NCBI GenBank assembly: GCA_017450685.1
Contig: JAFSTB010000028.1
Coordinates: 23,682-87,681 of the forward strand
DNA: 64,000 bases
Reading direction: 5' to 3'
Source: Paludibacteraceae bacterium
Lineage (GTDB): Bacteria > Bacteroidota > Bacteroidia > Bacteroidales > Paludibacteraceae
Of the stretch, positions 8,758-17,858 are shown piece by piece (position 1 is the stretch's first letter; each line of letters starts with the position of its first letter). Made by a program: the position numbers and the translations under genes. Under the pieces are notes generated by a model. It ran no database searches and was not told where the DNA came from. It saw only the letters and a program-made list of their open reading frames with translations.

Positions 8758-8803
8758 TGTTGATTTATCTATTGTATGCTTTTGAGGGAACGTCATATTC
8801 CCG

Positions 8804-9259
8804 TTAATTGTACATATATTTGCGTATTGTATGTCTATACACTTTGAGCCAGAACCATCTGGGTCGGCACAGTGTTCGCCATATCCATCCGTTGGTTATC
8901 CATTTGCGGTGTCCCCACGGTGTCTCTATCCGAACAACCGTTCCGAGTATATCGTTTTTCATACAATGTTCCTCACCTCTGATGTTGCCGTCGCCTTTCA
9001 TGGTCACTTGTTCGCCTTGCACTGCCACCACGCGGTGCAGGACGAAGCACAGTTGTTGGTCGGGATAAGCAGGCAGTTGTGCCAGACAGATGTCCCCCAC
9101 TCTCACCTTCTGTTTTTTCAGGAGTACGACCTTATCTTGTCCGCCTTCGATGAAGGGTCGCATACTGTCGCCTGTAGGCGTGAAGAGAACACGCTTACCT
9201 TCGGCGAGCATTCGACCTATCTCAGGAATGAGTATATGATTGGCTATAAGGTGATTCAC
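8804..9259 (-). CDS. S24/S26 family peptidase-like protein, Ser-His (SipW/ER-type) signal peptidase pattern
   Basis: 151 residues. The catalytic-serine motif is GDSMRPF with Ser32, and the second motif is LHRVVAV with His75 where bacterial type I signal peptidases have Lys. That Ser-His arrangement is the SipW/archaeal/ER type. GDGN (about 93-96) matches the downstream GD box. No N-terminal membrane anchor is visible; the C-terminal 40 residues are rich in Trp and Arg and could attach to the membrane. It is 46 bases upstream of the PqqD-like gene and could be a processing peptidase for an unseen peptide substrate. Confidence 0.78.
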   Translation of the reverse strand: MNHLIANHILIPEIGRMLAEGKRVLFTPTGDSMRPFIEGGQDKVVLLKKQKVRVGDICLAQLPAYPDQQLCFVLHRVVAVQGEQVTMKGDGNIRGEEHCMKNDILGTVVRIETPWGHRKWITNGWIWRTLCRPRWFWLKVYRHTIRKYMYN

Positions 9260-9282
9260 AGTTATATATCCTTTCTTCTTTT

Positions 9283-10584
9283 TTATTTGAGTCGGAGGAA
9301 GCCTATGCCGAAGCGTTCAACGGCGGCACGTTCGAGGTCTTCTCTCACCGATGGGTCAGCAATGCGTATGAGTGCTTTGGCACGATCGGCTAACGGCAGG
9401 TTGCGCAGATAAGCGATGCCGTGTTCGGTGACTATATATTGTACTTGGAAGCGTGTGGTGACCACTCCTGCACCGGGTGCGAGACGTGGTACGATCTTCG
9501 ACTGTCCTTTCTGTGTCTTGCTGGTCAGAGCAAGGAAACATTTGCCTCCTTCGCTCAGAGAAGCACCGTAGAAGAAATCGTGTTGTCCGCCCACGCCTGA
9601 GATGACGGTCTCGCCTATGGAGTCGGCACATATCTGTCCGGTCAAATCCACCTCGATGGCAGAGTTGATAGACATAGCCTTGGGGTTCTGGCGTATGACT
9701 TGCGGGTCGTTGGTATATGCCACATCGTGCAACTCGACGGTAGGGTTGTAGTCAAGGTAGTCATACAGTTTCTTTGAGCCTAACACCAATGACCCTACCG
9801 ACTTACCCGGCAGCACTTTTTTCTGTGAGTTGTCTATCACTCCCGCCTCGATGAGCGGCAGCACGCCGTCGGTGATAGCCTCTGTATGCAGCCCCAGATG
9901 TTGGTGGTCACGCAGGGCATTGATAACGGCATTGGGTATGCCGCCCACACCTATTTGCAGGGTGGCACCGTCGGGTATCTCGGCGGCTATATAATTGCCT
10001 ATGCGTGTCTCTATGTCTGTTGGTGTGGGTGTGGGCACTTCAATAAGCGGTTCGTCGATACGGCAAACGGCATCCAGGCGCGACACATGTATCTTAGCCG
10101 GACCTTGTGTATGCGGTATATAACTATTCATCTGTGCGATGACCACCTTTGCACATTCGCAGCCTGAATAAGCGAGGTCGGCTGAAATACCGAAGGAGCA
10201 ATAGCCGTTCTCATCTGGTGTGGACACTTGCAGCATCATCACGTCGCACCCTAACTGTCCGTTGCGGAACAGGCTTGGCACCTCACCCAAGAAAACGGGT
10301 ATAGTGTCAGCCGTACCCTCACGCATGGCTTCACGCAGATAGTTAGGGACGAAGATACTGAGTGCGCGGAAAGAGTCGATATACTCTTTTTTGGCGTATG
10401 GTGCACCTTCGGGATGGATGGCAAAACCGGAGATGAGTTTGACATCTCTCAGTTCGGCAGCTCGTTGAGTTAAGGCTTTGAGCAGAGCCATAGGAACGGA
10501 TGTGGAACCTTGAATGACGATAGTGTCACCCGAATGAACGAGTTGCACTGCCTCTTGCGGGGTTTGGTATATGATGTTTGCCAT
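9283..10584 (-). CDS. Acetyl-CoA hydrolase/transferase family CoA-transferase
   Basis: 433 residues with the layout of the 4-hydroxybutyrate/butyrate:acetate CoA-transferase family (Cat1/Cat2/AbfT type): N-terminal GDTIVIQGSTSVP, the glycine-rich IGVGGIPNAV (about 211-220), HTEAITDGV (about 233-241) with the probable catalytic glutamate, and a C-terminal GVGGQHDFFYGA and VTEHGIAYLR. Such enzymes exchange CoA between an acyl-CoA and acetate. Here it follows an aminotransferase and lies near iorAB, so an arylacetyl- or branched-acyl-CoA substrate is an inference from context. Confidence 0.88.
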   Translation of the reverse strand: MANIIYQTPQEAVQLVHSGDTIVIQGSTSVPMALLKALTQRAAELRDVKLISGFAIHPEGAPYAKKEYIDSFRALSIFVPNYLREAMREGTADTIPVFLGEVPSLFRNGQLGCDVMMLQVSTPDENGYCSFGISADLAYSGCECAKVVIAQMNSYIPHTQGPAKIHVSRLDAVCRIDEPLIEVPTPTPTDIETRIGNYIAAEIPDGATLQIGVGGIPNAVINALRDHQHLGLHTEAITDGVLPLIEAGVIDNSQKKVLPGKSVGSLVLGSKKLYDYLDYNPTVELHDVAYTNDPQVIRQNPKAMSINSAIEVDLTGQICADSIGETVISGVGGQHDFFYGASLSEGGKCFLALTSKTQKGQSKIVPRLAPGAGVVTTRFQVQYIVTEHGIAYLRNLPLADRAKALIRIADPSVREDLERAAVERFGIGFLRLK

Positions 10585-10595
10585 AGTGCCGGGGA

Positions 10596-11930
10596 TTAAG
10601 GGTGTTGGTTGCTAAAGTCTTCGTTGAATTTTTTGAGTCGTTTATCCAACTCTTCATATTGGTCTTCTCTTATTGCGCTGGCGCATCCTCTCATACCTTC
10701 TCTTTGTGCGCCGGTGGGAGCGAGTGCGATGGCGGAGACACCGTAATAAATCAGTTTATTGAGCATCTGTTCGCCTGTCCAATCTTTGTAGCCGAAGGTG
10801 AAGAAGAACCCGTTACCCACATCTGAACCGTCGGCATCTTTATCATAGACGATATGGAAGCCGTTACGCACCATTATCTCTTTTATTCGTGCGGCGCGGC
10901 GTTCATATTCGCGTGTATGGTCCACAAAATTGAGTTTACCTTGACAGGCTGCTCTGAACATGGCAGCCATAGCGAACTGAACGGAGTGTGTCACGCCGGA
11001 GGAGAGGCTATAGAGTATGATATAGACGAAGTTGCGCAAGAACTGTCCGTCGTTGCCATATCGTTTGCCCAATGACGGGAAGCAGCGGTGAGCGAGAGCG
11101 GGGTTGATAGCCACAATAGCACCTCTTTGTCCGGCATAGGAGAACATCTTGGATGAGGAGATCATGTGAACGCAGTCGTTGGTATAACGTCCTACGGAAG
11201 GTTGGTAAGGCGGCTCATAGGGAGTGCCGCGTTTCTTATCGCGGAAGTCCATATTGAGGTATGCCAAGTCCTCTATGACCAACACATTATATTTGGTTGC
11301 CAAACGTCCTATTATCTCCAACTCTCTTTCAGTGAGGCACATCCACGAGGGGTTGTTAGGGTTGGAGAAGAGCATGGCTGCTATGCGACCTGTTTGGAAA
11401 TGGCGTTCCAACTCCTCTGCCAACTTTTCGCCTCGGAAGTCAGCCACGTCGAAGCAGTCCACTCTCACGCCAATCACTTTACATTGCTGTTTCTGCACGG
11501 GGAAGCAGGGGTCGATAAAGAGTACGGTATCACGTTGGGAGTCCAACTGCGCCATCGTCATATTAAGTGCGAAGGCGGCTTGCATTGACCCTACGGTAGG
11601 CACTATGCACTCGTCGGGTATATCCAATCCCACGAAGGCTTTGACGAACTCCGAACCCCAGTGTTTGAGTTCGGGAATACCGGTGATGACGGGATACTTG
11701 GCACCATAGCCGGCAAGCAACGCTTGGTGTTCGGCTTCTATACCTACCGCCTCTGAAGGAAGACCGGGCTCACCTAACTCCATGTGGATAAACTCCTGAC
11801 CGGTGGCGCGCTCTATATCCTTAACCACACCTACTAACTGACGGATAGATGCCGCCCCAAGTTCGTGGGCATTGCGAAGCCCAAAGTCGATACATATATG
11901 ATCAACCGTCTGCTTATTAAGTGGAAACAT
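10596..11930 (-). CDS. PLP-dependent class I/II aminotransferase
   Basis: 444 residues with the fold-type I signatures: NPNNP (191-195), EDLAY (220-224) holding the pyridine-N Asp221, and SSSKMFSYAGQR with the Schiff-base Lys261. The FIHMELGEPGLPS opening is typical of aspartate/aromatic aminotransferase relatives. Twelve bases separate it from the CoA-transferase gene. With iorAB 2.6-4.8 kb upstream in the same orientation, it could supply the 2-oxo acids (for example arylpyruvates) that IorAB oxidises. Specificity cannot be read from the sequence. Confidence 0.88.
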   Translation of the reverse strand: MFPLNKQTVDHICIDFGLRNAHELGAASIRQLVGVVKDIERATGQEFIHMELGEPGLPSEAVGIEAEHQALLAGYGAKYPVITGIPELKHWGSEFVKAFVGLDIPDECIVPTVGSMQAAFALNMTMAQLDSQRDTVLFIDPCFPVQKQQCKVIGVRVDCFDVADFRGEKLAEELERHFQTGRIAAMLFSNPNNPSWMCLTERELEIIGRLATKYNVLVIEDLAYLNMDFRDKKRGTPYEPPYQPSVGRYTNDCVHMISSSKMFSYAGQRGAIVAINPALAHRCFPSLGKRYGNDGQFLRNFVYIILYSLSSGVTHSVQFAMAAMFRAACQGKLNFVDHTREYERRAARIKEIMVRNGFHIVYDKDADGSDVGNGFFFTFGYKDWTGEQMLNKLIYYGVSAIALAPTGAQREGMRGCASAIREDQYEELDKRLKKFNEDFSNQHP

Positions 11931-11951
11931 AATATAAAGGTTTTTATGTTG

Positions 11952-12104
11952 TTAGTCCAAGTCTTCAGGTTCAAAGAACTCCGTTACCACGTGGTTGATA
12001 CCTTCCACCTCGGCAGAGGCACATATAAGATGGCTCAGCAGGCATGTCTGTATATGCACCTTAAGGGTGGTATAGAGAATCATATTTCGTCTTTGTCGTT
12101 TCAT
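11952..12104 (-). CDS. Possible 50-residue protein between the secreted protein and the aminotransferase
   Basis: ATG at 12104 overlaps the TGA of the upstream gene (12101-12103) as ATGA, and the frame runs 50 codons to a TAA, ending 21 bases before the aminotransferase start. The peptide is basic at the N-terminus (MKRQRRN), has a central segment with two Cys and two His (HIQTCLLSHLIC), and ends acidic (EFFEPEDLD). The ATGA junction and neat fit into the gap argue for a real gene. I recognise no family and it could still be chance. Confidence 0.45.
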   Translation of the reverse strand: MKRQRRNMILYTTLKVHIQTCLLSHLICASAEVEGINHVVTEFFEPEDLD

Positions 12105-14476
12105 TTCACTTTTTGTCCTTGAGCATTAAACCTCGTACCCTCAATCTCAATGATGAGGATACCGTTTTCAACGAACTTGCGTATCTTATCCCCGTCGGTG
12201 TCACTATCACCTTGCAACTCTTGCAGCGGCATTAGAATTGTCTCACCGCTGTTGGTAACAATTTTTATCCTTGGCGTAACACCATCGGCTGCATCCACAG
12301 TGAAGAAGCCACGGAAAGCAGGCATTGTATTACCCTGATTGTGTGAATAATAAAGTCGGTTATTTTGCAGGAAGATACGGTTTTTCCAATCTGGGTCGCT
12401 GCTTCCGGGCAGGAAATAGCGTCGGTTGGTGGCGTTGAAGCGAACGGTTAGTCCGTCCTTATATGAAGCCAGGGCATCGCCGTCCTCATTGGAGATAGCG
12501 TCGGTGAAATGCAGTACGGGGTTATCTTCAGAGGTGGTGAAGACCAGAGAGGTGATCATCTCATCGGGGTGAATGAGGTATGGCACACCGGCTTGGATAT
12601 GATTAGTGATAATGAAATTGATATACAAGCCGTCCATATAGTTGCCCGTAGCACCTGTATATTCATACACTATGCCGTCTAATGGTGTGTTTTCCGTATA
12701 GTAAGAGAAGGGCAGCGAGAAGGCGGTCCATTGGTTGGCTTGGAAGGTGCGGTCGTAGGTTATAGAGGTGAGTGATACGGAGTTAGAGCCATCGCCGTAG
12801 TAGGTCTGCGCCATTTGGTCGTAGTACTCGTCAGCTTGTTTATCTCTCAACACCACTTCTGATTGCGCAAAGGTGGCAGTGAGTGTCATACTCTCCTCGA
12901 TGGTGAAAGTGCGTATCTGTTCACCATTGCCATCCGACCAGTGAGCAAGCGAATAGCCGTCAGCAGGATAAGCCGTTAGGGTGAGCAGTTGTCCGGGTTC
13001 ACACATATATGTATTGGTATGAGCCACCTCATCGTTGATGAGATAATTGACGGTGAGTGTACATACCTCGAACGGTGGCTGATAGACTGCACGAACAGGC
13101 ATACCGAAACATATATATCCGTAGCGACTATCTGTAGGTATGCCGTCACCGTATGTCACCTCTCCGTTGAAATAGCAGTAAGCCTGACTATAATACTTGG
13201 TGGAGTTATAGTGTGCCAAGGTGGAAGTCCAATAGCCGGCGTGTCCGGTCGTTATAGGGGCATTAGCGTTAGTGGTAGGAGCATATACACCTGCCTCAGG
13301 AAGGGTTATCTGCCTCGTAGGATAAAGCGGATTGACAAAAGTATTGGCATCGGTCATACACTTATCCACCAGCGTTTGGAACTGCTCTTTGGTAGGCATT
13401 CGCCAAGTGGAACCTAACACTCTATATGCAGCGTCAGCAGCAACGGGCAGGTTATTTTCTTCTCCTACTGTATTAACCGAAGAGTAGAAATATGAAGCAT
13501 CGTTCTTTACTTGGAACGCTGTTTTAGCACCTGCGGCACCCCACCAGAAGTAACTACCGTCGGCATCAATAGCGGCAGCACCTATGTTACGGTCTGCCCA
13601 AGCCGTACCATAACCCATATCGACAGGAGTGTAGAAGATATTGTTGACGATAGATGTAGGCAGGTCGTAGAGTATCTTCGTGGTGTCGGCAGTAGCGTTT
13701 TGGTTGATAGACACCGGCAGAGCCTGCTTATCATCCGGCAGGAAGACAGCGGTATAGGTTACATCGTCGGTAAGGGTAACATATCGTTGGGGATTGGTGT
13801 TGTCGGTTTGGTCAGCCCAATAAGCGAAGCGGTAGTAGGGATAAGCGGTAGCAAATAGTCTGACCGTTTGTCCTTTCTCATACACTCCTTCTCCGCAAAC
13901 CTCACCGCTCTCATCGGGTGTGACGGCAGTGGTCAGTTGGCACGGCGTGTCGTATGCAGTGGTGAAAGTAACCTTGCAGGTTATATCATTGACCATATCG
14001 AAGGTGCAGGTTGGGTCGGTGGAGAAGATGACACCGTCATCGGGGTTAGTCCATTCTGCCACAGTGGTGGTGGCACTATTGGTGGGATAAGCGGTGACGG
14101 TCATCTGCTGACCTCTCTCACATATATCGTTGACAGAGGCGTAATAAGCGGTGTTGGAAGAAGTGGTGATAGCATTAGTACCACCCCAGAAGAAATATGG
14201 CCCCACTTGCGTACTATCAGCATCACCTACGTTCTTGTTTGCCCAAGCCACACCTGCACCCATGTCCACCGGACGATAGGTGATACCGTCTTCACCCACA
14301 ACGGCAGGCAAGGAATACAACAGACGTATATAAGCGTGAGAGGTGTTAGAGCCGTCTTGATACACATCCACACTTCGCGACTGACTAACCGCCTGCGCAA
14401 AAGCAGATGGCATAAAAAGAAGACTTAGGAATAAGAATAAGTAAATATATGATAATTGTTTACGCTTGTTCGTCAT
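12101..14476 (-). CDS. Large secreted protein with FISUMP and InlB-type repeat domains
   Basis: 791 residues with a signal peptide (MTNKRKQLSYIYLFLFLSLLF). Two copies of a VDMGAGVAWANKNVGD / VDMGYGTAWADRNIGA unit begin Fibrobacter-paralogous-type (FISUMP) domains, the second complete with FWWGAA, STWRMPTKEQF and GMPVRAVY. Between and after them lie divergent InlB B-type repeats (CTFDMVNDITCKVTF, CTLTVNYLINDEV) that end in WSDG or WADQTDN and a TYTAVF / TLTATF strand. The C-terminus (FNAQGQKVK) resembles short surface-protein tails in Bacteroidales. A cell-surface role is likely. It lies between iorB and the aminotransferase, an odd place for a surface protein. Confidence 0.85.
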   Translation of the reverse strand: MTNKRKQLSYIYLFLFLSLLFMPSAFAQAVSQSRSVDVYQDGSNTSHAYIRLLYSLPAVVGEDGITYRPVDMGAGVAWANKNVGDADSTQVGPYFFWGGTNAITTSSNTAYYASVNDICERGQQMTVTAYPTNSATTTVAEWTNPDDGVIFSTDPTCTFDMVNDITCKVTFTTAYDTPCQLTTAVTPDESGEVCGEGVYEKGQTVRLFATAYPYYRFAYWADQTDNTNPQRYVTLTDDVTYTAVFLPDDKQALPVSINQNATADTTKILYDLPTSIVNNIFYTPVDMGYGTAWADRNIGAAAIDADGSYFWWGAAGAKTAFQVKNDASYFYSSVNTVGEENNLPVAADAAYRVLGSTWRMPTKEQFQTLVDKCMTDANTFVNPLYPTRQITLPEAGVYAPTTNANAPITTGHAGYWTSTLAHYNSTKYYSQAYCYFNGEVTYGDGIPTDSRYGYICFGMPVRAVYQPPFEVCTLTVNYLINDEVAHTNTYMCEPGQLLTLTAYPADGYSLAHWSDGNGEQIRTFTIEESMTLTATFAQSEVVLRDKQADEYYDQMAQTYYGDGSNSVSLTSITYDRTFQANQWTAFSLPFSYYTENTPLDGIVYEYTGATGNYMDGLYINFIITNHIQAGVPYLIHPDEMITSLVFTTSEDNPVLHFTDAISNEDGDALASYKDGLTVRFNATNRRYFLPGSSDPDWKNRIFLQNNRLYYSHNQGNTMPAFRGFFTVDAADGVTPRIKIVTNSGETILMPLQELQGDSDTDGDKIRKFVENGILIIEIEGTRFNAQGQKVK

Positions 14477-14553
14477 AATCTGTCGGTTACTTATAAACAG
14501 CCATATTCGCCTCTATCATCATTCCCTGTCAATCGGTTTGTTTCTGTTTATCT

Positions 14554-15141
14554 CTACTGCATTTTGTTTTTGGAATGTTCGTATCCTGCTTCCACGGCAG
14601 CCACGTTTTTTTCCACCACCTCATCGCCTTTTCTTGCGAAGACGCGTCTTACACCGGCAATCATCTTATCGTGGTCGATACCGAGCATCGGTATAGCGGC
14701 ACCGAGCAGCACCATATTGGCTGCCTGTTGCGGAGCACCGGCGGCTTTGGCAAGTGCGTCCACATCAAGCAGTACATGGTTGGGGTGAGAGGACACATGA
14801 GCAATCACCTCATCTATATTAGGATAGTCGGGGATATTAACAAAGGGTATAGACGATGTAACTATCCAGCCTTGCGGTTTGAGGTATGGCAGATAGCGTA
14901 GTGCTTCCATCGGTTCGAGTGAGACGATAAGGTCGGCATCACCTTTCTCTATCAAGTCGCTCATTATCGGTTCGGACGAGAGACGCAGATTGCTCTGCAC
15001 ATCGCCGCCGCGCTGACTCATACCATGCACCTCGGCTTGCTTCAAATACAGACCTTCTGACAAGGCGGCTTCGCCTATGACCGTGGCTATTGAGAGGATT
15101 CCTTGACCTCCAACACCGGCTAATATAATATTCTTTTTCAT
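14554..15141 (-). CDS. iorB: Indolepyruvate:ferredoxin oxidoreductase, beta subunit
   Basis: 195 residues, the pyruvate-ferredoxin-oxidoreductase gamma-type domain: IILAGVGGQGILSIATVIGE at the N-terminus and the hallmark GMSQRGGDVQSNLRL (about 40-54). With IorA it oxidatively decarboxylates aryl-2-oxo acids such as indolepyruvate and phenylpyruvate to arylacetyl-CoA while reducing ferredoxin. It starts 21 bases after iorA and is presumably cotranscribed. It could instead serve a related 2-oxo acid, but the pairing with a full IorA is diagnostic of the family. Confidence 0.92.
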   Translation of the reverse strand: MKKNIILAGVGGQGILSIATVIGEAALSEGLYLKQAEVHGMSQRGGDVQSNLRLSSEPIMSDLIEKGDADLIVSLEPMEALRYLPYLKPQGWIVTSSIPFVNIPDYPNIDEVIAHVSSHPNHVLLDVDALAKAAGAPQQAANMVLLGAAIPMLGIDHDKMIAGVRRVFARKGDEVVEKNVAAVEAGYEHSKNKMQ

Positions 15142-15162
15142 AGTGGTGACTTTCTTTTTAGG

Positions 15163-16767
15163 TTATTTCTTATTGGCTTTCAGGTGACGTTTGAGTGTTT
15201 GTATGCACTCGCGACGTGCGATGACAACACTCGTGCCGTTGTAGTCGATCTCTTCACGCAACACCTGCTTTATCTCATCCATATTCTTAGGCAGTGGCAC
15301 TACCACACGCACATGCTCTTGCGGCACACCCACACCATAACATATCTGTTCCAATCGTCCGGTACCGGCTGAGTCCTGTCCACCGGTCATACCGGTAGTG
15401 AGGTTGTCGGAGATAAGGATAACCACATTAGCGTTGGAGTTGACGCAATCGAGCAGACCTGTTATGCCGGAGTGAGTGAAAGTGCTGTCGCCGATAACAG
15501 CGATGGCAGGATGTTGACCTGCATCGGCTGCACCTTTAGCCATTGTAACCGAAGCACCCATCTCAACACAAGCATGGATAGCATGGAAAGGAGAGAGAGC
15601 ACCAAGTGTATAACAACCTATATCACCAAAGATACGCGGAGAGGGATATTCGCGTGCCACTTCATTAAGAGCAGCATACATATCTCTATGTCCGCAACCT
15701 TGACACAATGCAGGTGGACGATTAGCCACCAGACTGTCAGCCTCTTTCACCGGCAGAGCGTTCAAGCCTAAAGCCTTACGCAGAGCATCAGGCGACAGTT
15801 CACCCATACGAGGCAAAGCACCGGTGAGACGACCAACGACCTTCACCGACGAAGGCACCATACCGCGAAGCAACTCTTCCACTACAGGTTGACCCTCTTC
15901 CACCACTAATATCTCTTCCGCTCCGTCAGCCACCATACGGTTGATAAGAGCAACAGGCAAAGGATATTGCGTGATCTTCAACATAGTGCGCTCATTGCTG
16001 CCTTGCAGATGTTCCATCACATAGTTATAACCTATGCCGCAAGCCACGATAGCCTTTTGGGGGTTGGTTCCGCAGGTATAGATATTCTGTCCGCTTGTCT
16101 CGGCATCGCGTATGAAATCGTCTTGTGCTGCCACCAACTCGGCATAGTTGCGTTTGGCGAAAGCGGGCAAGAGAATGAAATGTTGCACATTGTCGGGCAT
16201 CGACATCGCATTCTGCTCTCTTTTGTTGTCGGCTGTCATCACCACGGCACGCGAGTGAGCCATACGAGTAGTGACACGCATAAGGATAGGCGTGTGCAGT
16301 TTCTCGGAGAGGTCGAAAGCGCGTTGTGTCATATCATAGGCTTCTTGCTGATTGCTTGGCTCAAAGGCAGGGATCATAGCAAACTTACCATAGAAACGGC
16401 TGTCTTGCTCATTCTGTGAAGAATGCATTGAAGGGTCGTCGGCTGCCACTACCACCAGTCCGCCATTAACACCTGTGATGGCTGCATTCATAAAAGCGTC
16501 GGCACAGACGTTCATCCCCACATGTTTCATACACACTAAGGCGCGTTTACCCATGTATGACATGCCCAATGCGGCTTCCATTGCCGTCTTCTCGTTAGTT
16601 GCCCAACGGCAGAAGATAGGTTGCCCCTCTTTGCGTTTGGACTCGCTCAGTTGAATAAACTCCGTAATCTCAGTGGATGGTGTGCCCGGATAGGCATACA
16701 CTCCGCTCAAACCGGCATCAATAGCCCCTTGAGCAATGGCTTCATCGCCTAAAAGTACGCGTTTCAT
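15163..16767 (-). CDS. iorA: Indolepyruvate:ferredoxin oxidoreductase, alpha subunit (form without C-terminal ferredoxin domain)
   Basis: 534 residues. The N-terminal Pyr-type domain begins LLGDEAIAQGAIDAG and AYPGTPSTEITE; the TPP-binding half has RPPALCQGCGHRDMYAAL (about 351-368) and IGDSTFTHSGITGL. The protein stops after ARRECIQTLKRHLKANKK, at the point where many IorA proteins continue into a domain with two [4Fe-4S] clusters (CxxCxxC motifs). No such motif is present, so electrons must leave by another route, possibly a separate ferredoxin such as the one at 25269-25433. Twenty bases separate it from the upstream barrel gene. Confidence 0.92.
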   Translation of the reverse strand: MKRVLLGDEAIAQGAIDAGLSGVYAYPGTPSTEITEFIQLSESKRKEGQPIFCRWATNEKTAMEAALGMSYMGKRALVCMKHVGMNVCADAFMNAAITGVNGGLVVVAADDPSMHSSQNEQDSRFYGKFAMIPAFEPSNQQEAYDMTQRAFDLSEKLHTPILMRVTTRMAHSRAVVMTADNKREQNAMSMPDNVQHFILLPAFAKRNYAELVAAQDDFIRDAETSGQNIYTCGTNPQKAIVACGIGYNYVMEHLQGSNERTMLKITQYPLPVALINRMVADGAEEILVVEEGQPVVEELLRGMVPSSVKVVGRLTGALPRMGELSPDALRKALGLNALPVKEADSLVANRPPALCQGCGHRDMYAALNEVAREYPSPRIFGDIGCYTLGALSPFHAIHACVEMGASVTMAKGAADAGQHPAIAVIGDSTFTHSGITGLLDCVNSNANVVILISDNLTTGMTGGQDSAGTGRLEQICYGVGVPQEHVRVVVPLPKNMDEIKQVLREEIDYNGTSVVIARRECIQTLKRHLKANKK

Positions 16768-16787
16768 AGGTATATGAGTTTAATTGG

Positions 16788-17858
16788 TTAATGTCTCTTC
16801 GGCCTGCCGTAGTGCTGTGAACAGAGAATACATTTCTCCTGTTGCGGGAAGGTATAGAGAATGGTCAGTTTCAGTCCTGCCGACCATGAGTGTATCTGCT
16901 TGTTCTTAGCCACGTCCGAGTACCAAATAGGCTGTGCATGGAAGGTCTCAAAGTCCCATTTGGTCTCGTAAGGGATGTATAGTGAGCGGCTGCTCGAACC
17001 GTTAGAAAGGTTATTGAGAGCGCAGTCCACGAACCCTGCCAGACGCAAGTGTGTATTGTCTTTAACCAAGAAGTCGTAGCCCACTTCGAGCGAAAATAAG
17101 AACTCGAGATGGAAGGGTATCTTTTCGGCTGAGCGCGAGAAAGGTACATCCTTGCGATAGCCGTGGTTGTCCATCTCTTCCCAATACTGACCGTCGCCTA
17201 TGCCGTAATAGCGACTATATGTCCCTCGTGAGGTGATAGACATAGAGGTGGAGGCTTTTTGCCATATAGGCACTGAAGGTGTCAGTCCGGCAAGGAAATA
17301 CAGTCCGTAGTAGTTCATACCGAAGAGTATGGGTACTTGTGCATATAGTTGCTGCATTTGGTCGGTACGTCCTTGCACATCATAGGTGAGCATAGAGAGG
17401 CGCATTCCCCACGAGTCGGCAACCGTGCTCCACCGTTCGTCCCACGACTGTGCCATATCAAGGTTGGAATAGCGATAGTCGTTGATGTTCGTTTTTATAG
17501 TTCTGTACATCAGTCCTACACCTGTCTGAACCGTGAAATAGCCGTGCCTATACTCATATAGTCCGCCTGTTCTGATGTTGCACCCACCGGGTTTAGGAGT
17601 AATGAGAGATGAGTTGGATATGAGTGAGGCATAACCGCCATAGACGTATGCGCCCAGCGAATGGTGACTGCCTGTATATTCGGACTTGCGCAAGCCGCGC
17701 AGGTCGGTATAGCGTTTGCGGTCACGTGAGGTGAAAGAGGAGTTGCCGCGACCAAGATAGCGCATCCTGCCTTCGGCTGCGATACGTGTCTGAGACATAG
17801 CAGGCAATTGCCATAAAAGGAACAGACACACGACTGATATGTAACGCACTATCTTCAT
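16788..17858 (-). CDS. Outer-membrane beta-barrel protein (partner of giant protein 1)
   Basis: 356 residues with a signal peptide (MKIVRYISVVCLFLLWQLPA, then MSQ). The mature part is rich in alternating aromatic strands (YVYGGYASL, FTVQTGVGLMYRTI, LEFLFSLEVGYDFLV, SWSAGLKLTILYTF) expected of an 8-14 strand barrel. It is homologous by eye to the barrel at 33865-34821: VPILFGMNYYGLYFLAG versus VPLMFGYYYNGFYAGAG, EVGYDFLV versus EVGYDVLA, ALNNL versus GLNNL. Its start overlaps the stop of the giant gene as ATGA (17855-17858), indicating coupled translation. A role in export or anchoring of the giant protein is inference, by analogy with SprF/SprB. Confidence 0.78.
   Translation of the reverse strand: MKIVRYISVVCLFLLWQLPAMSQTRIAAEGRMRYLGRGNSSFTSRDRKRYTDLRGLRKSEYTGSHHSLGAYVYGGYASLISNSSLITPKPGGCNIRTGGLYEYRHGYFTVQTGVGLMYRTIKTNINDYRYSNLDMAQSWDERWSTVADSWGMRLSMLTYDVQGRTDQMQQLYAQVPILFGMNYYGLYFLAGLTPSVPIWQKASTSMSITSRGTYSRYYGIGDGQYWEEMDNHGYRKDVPFSRSAEKIPFHLEFLFSLEVGYDFLVKDNTHLRLAGFVDCALNNLSNGSSSRSLYIPYETKWDFETFHAQPIWYSDVAKNKQIHSWSAGLKLTILYTFPQQEKCILCSQHYGRPKRH

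Noticed and set aside
9356-9631. Arg-rich minus-strand frame overlapping the CoA-transferase
   Set aside because: It is an alternate frame of a clear gene, with composition typical of a shadow.
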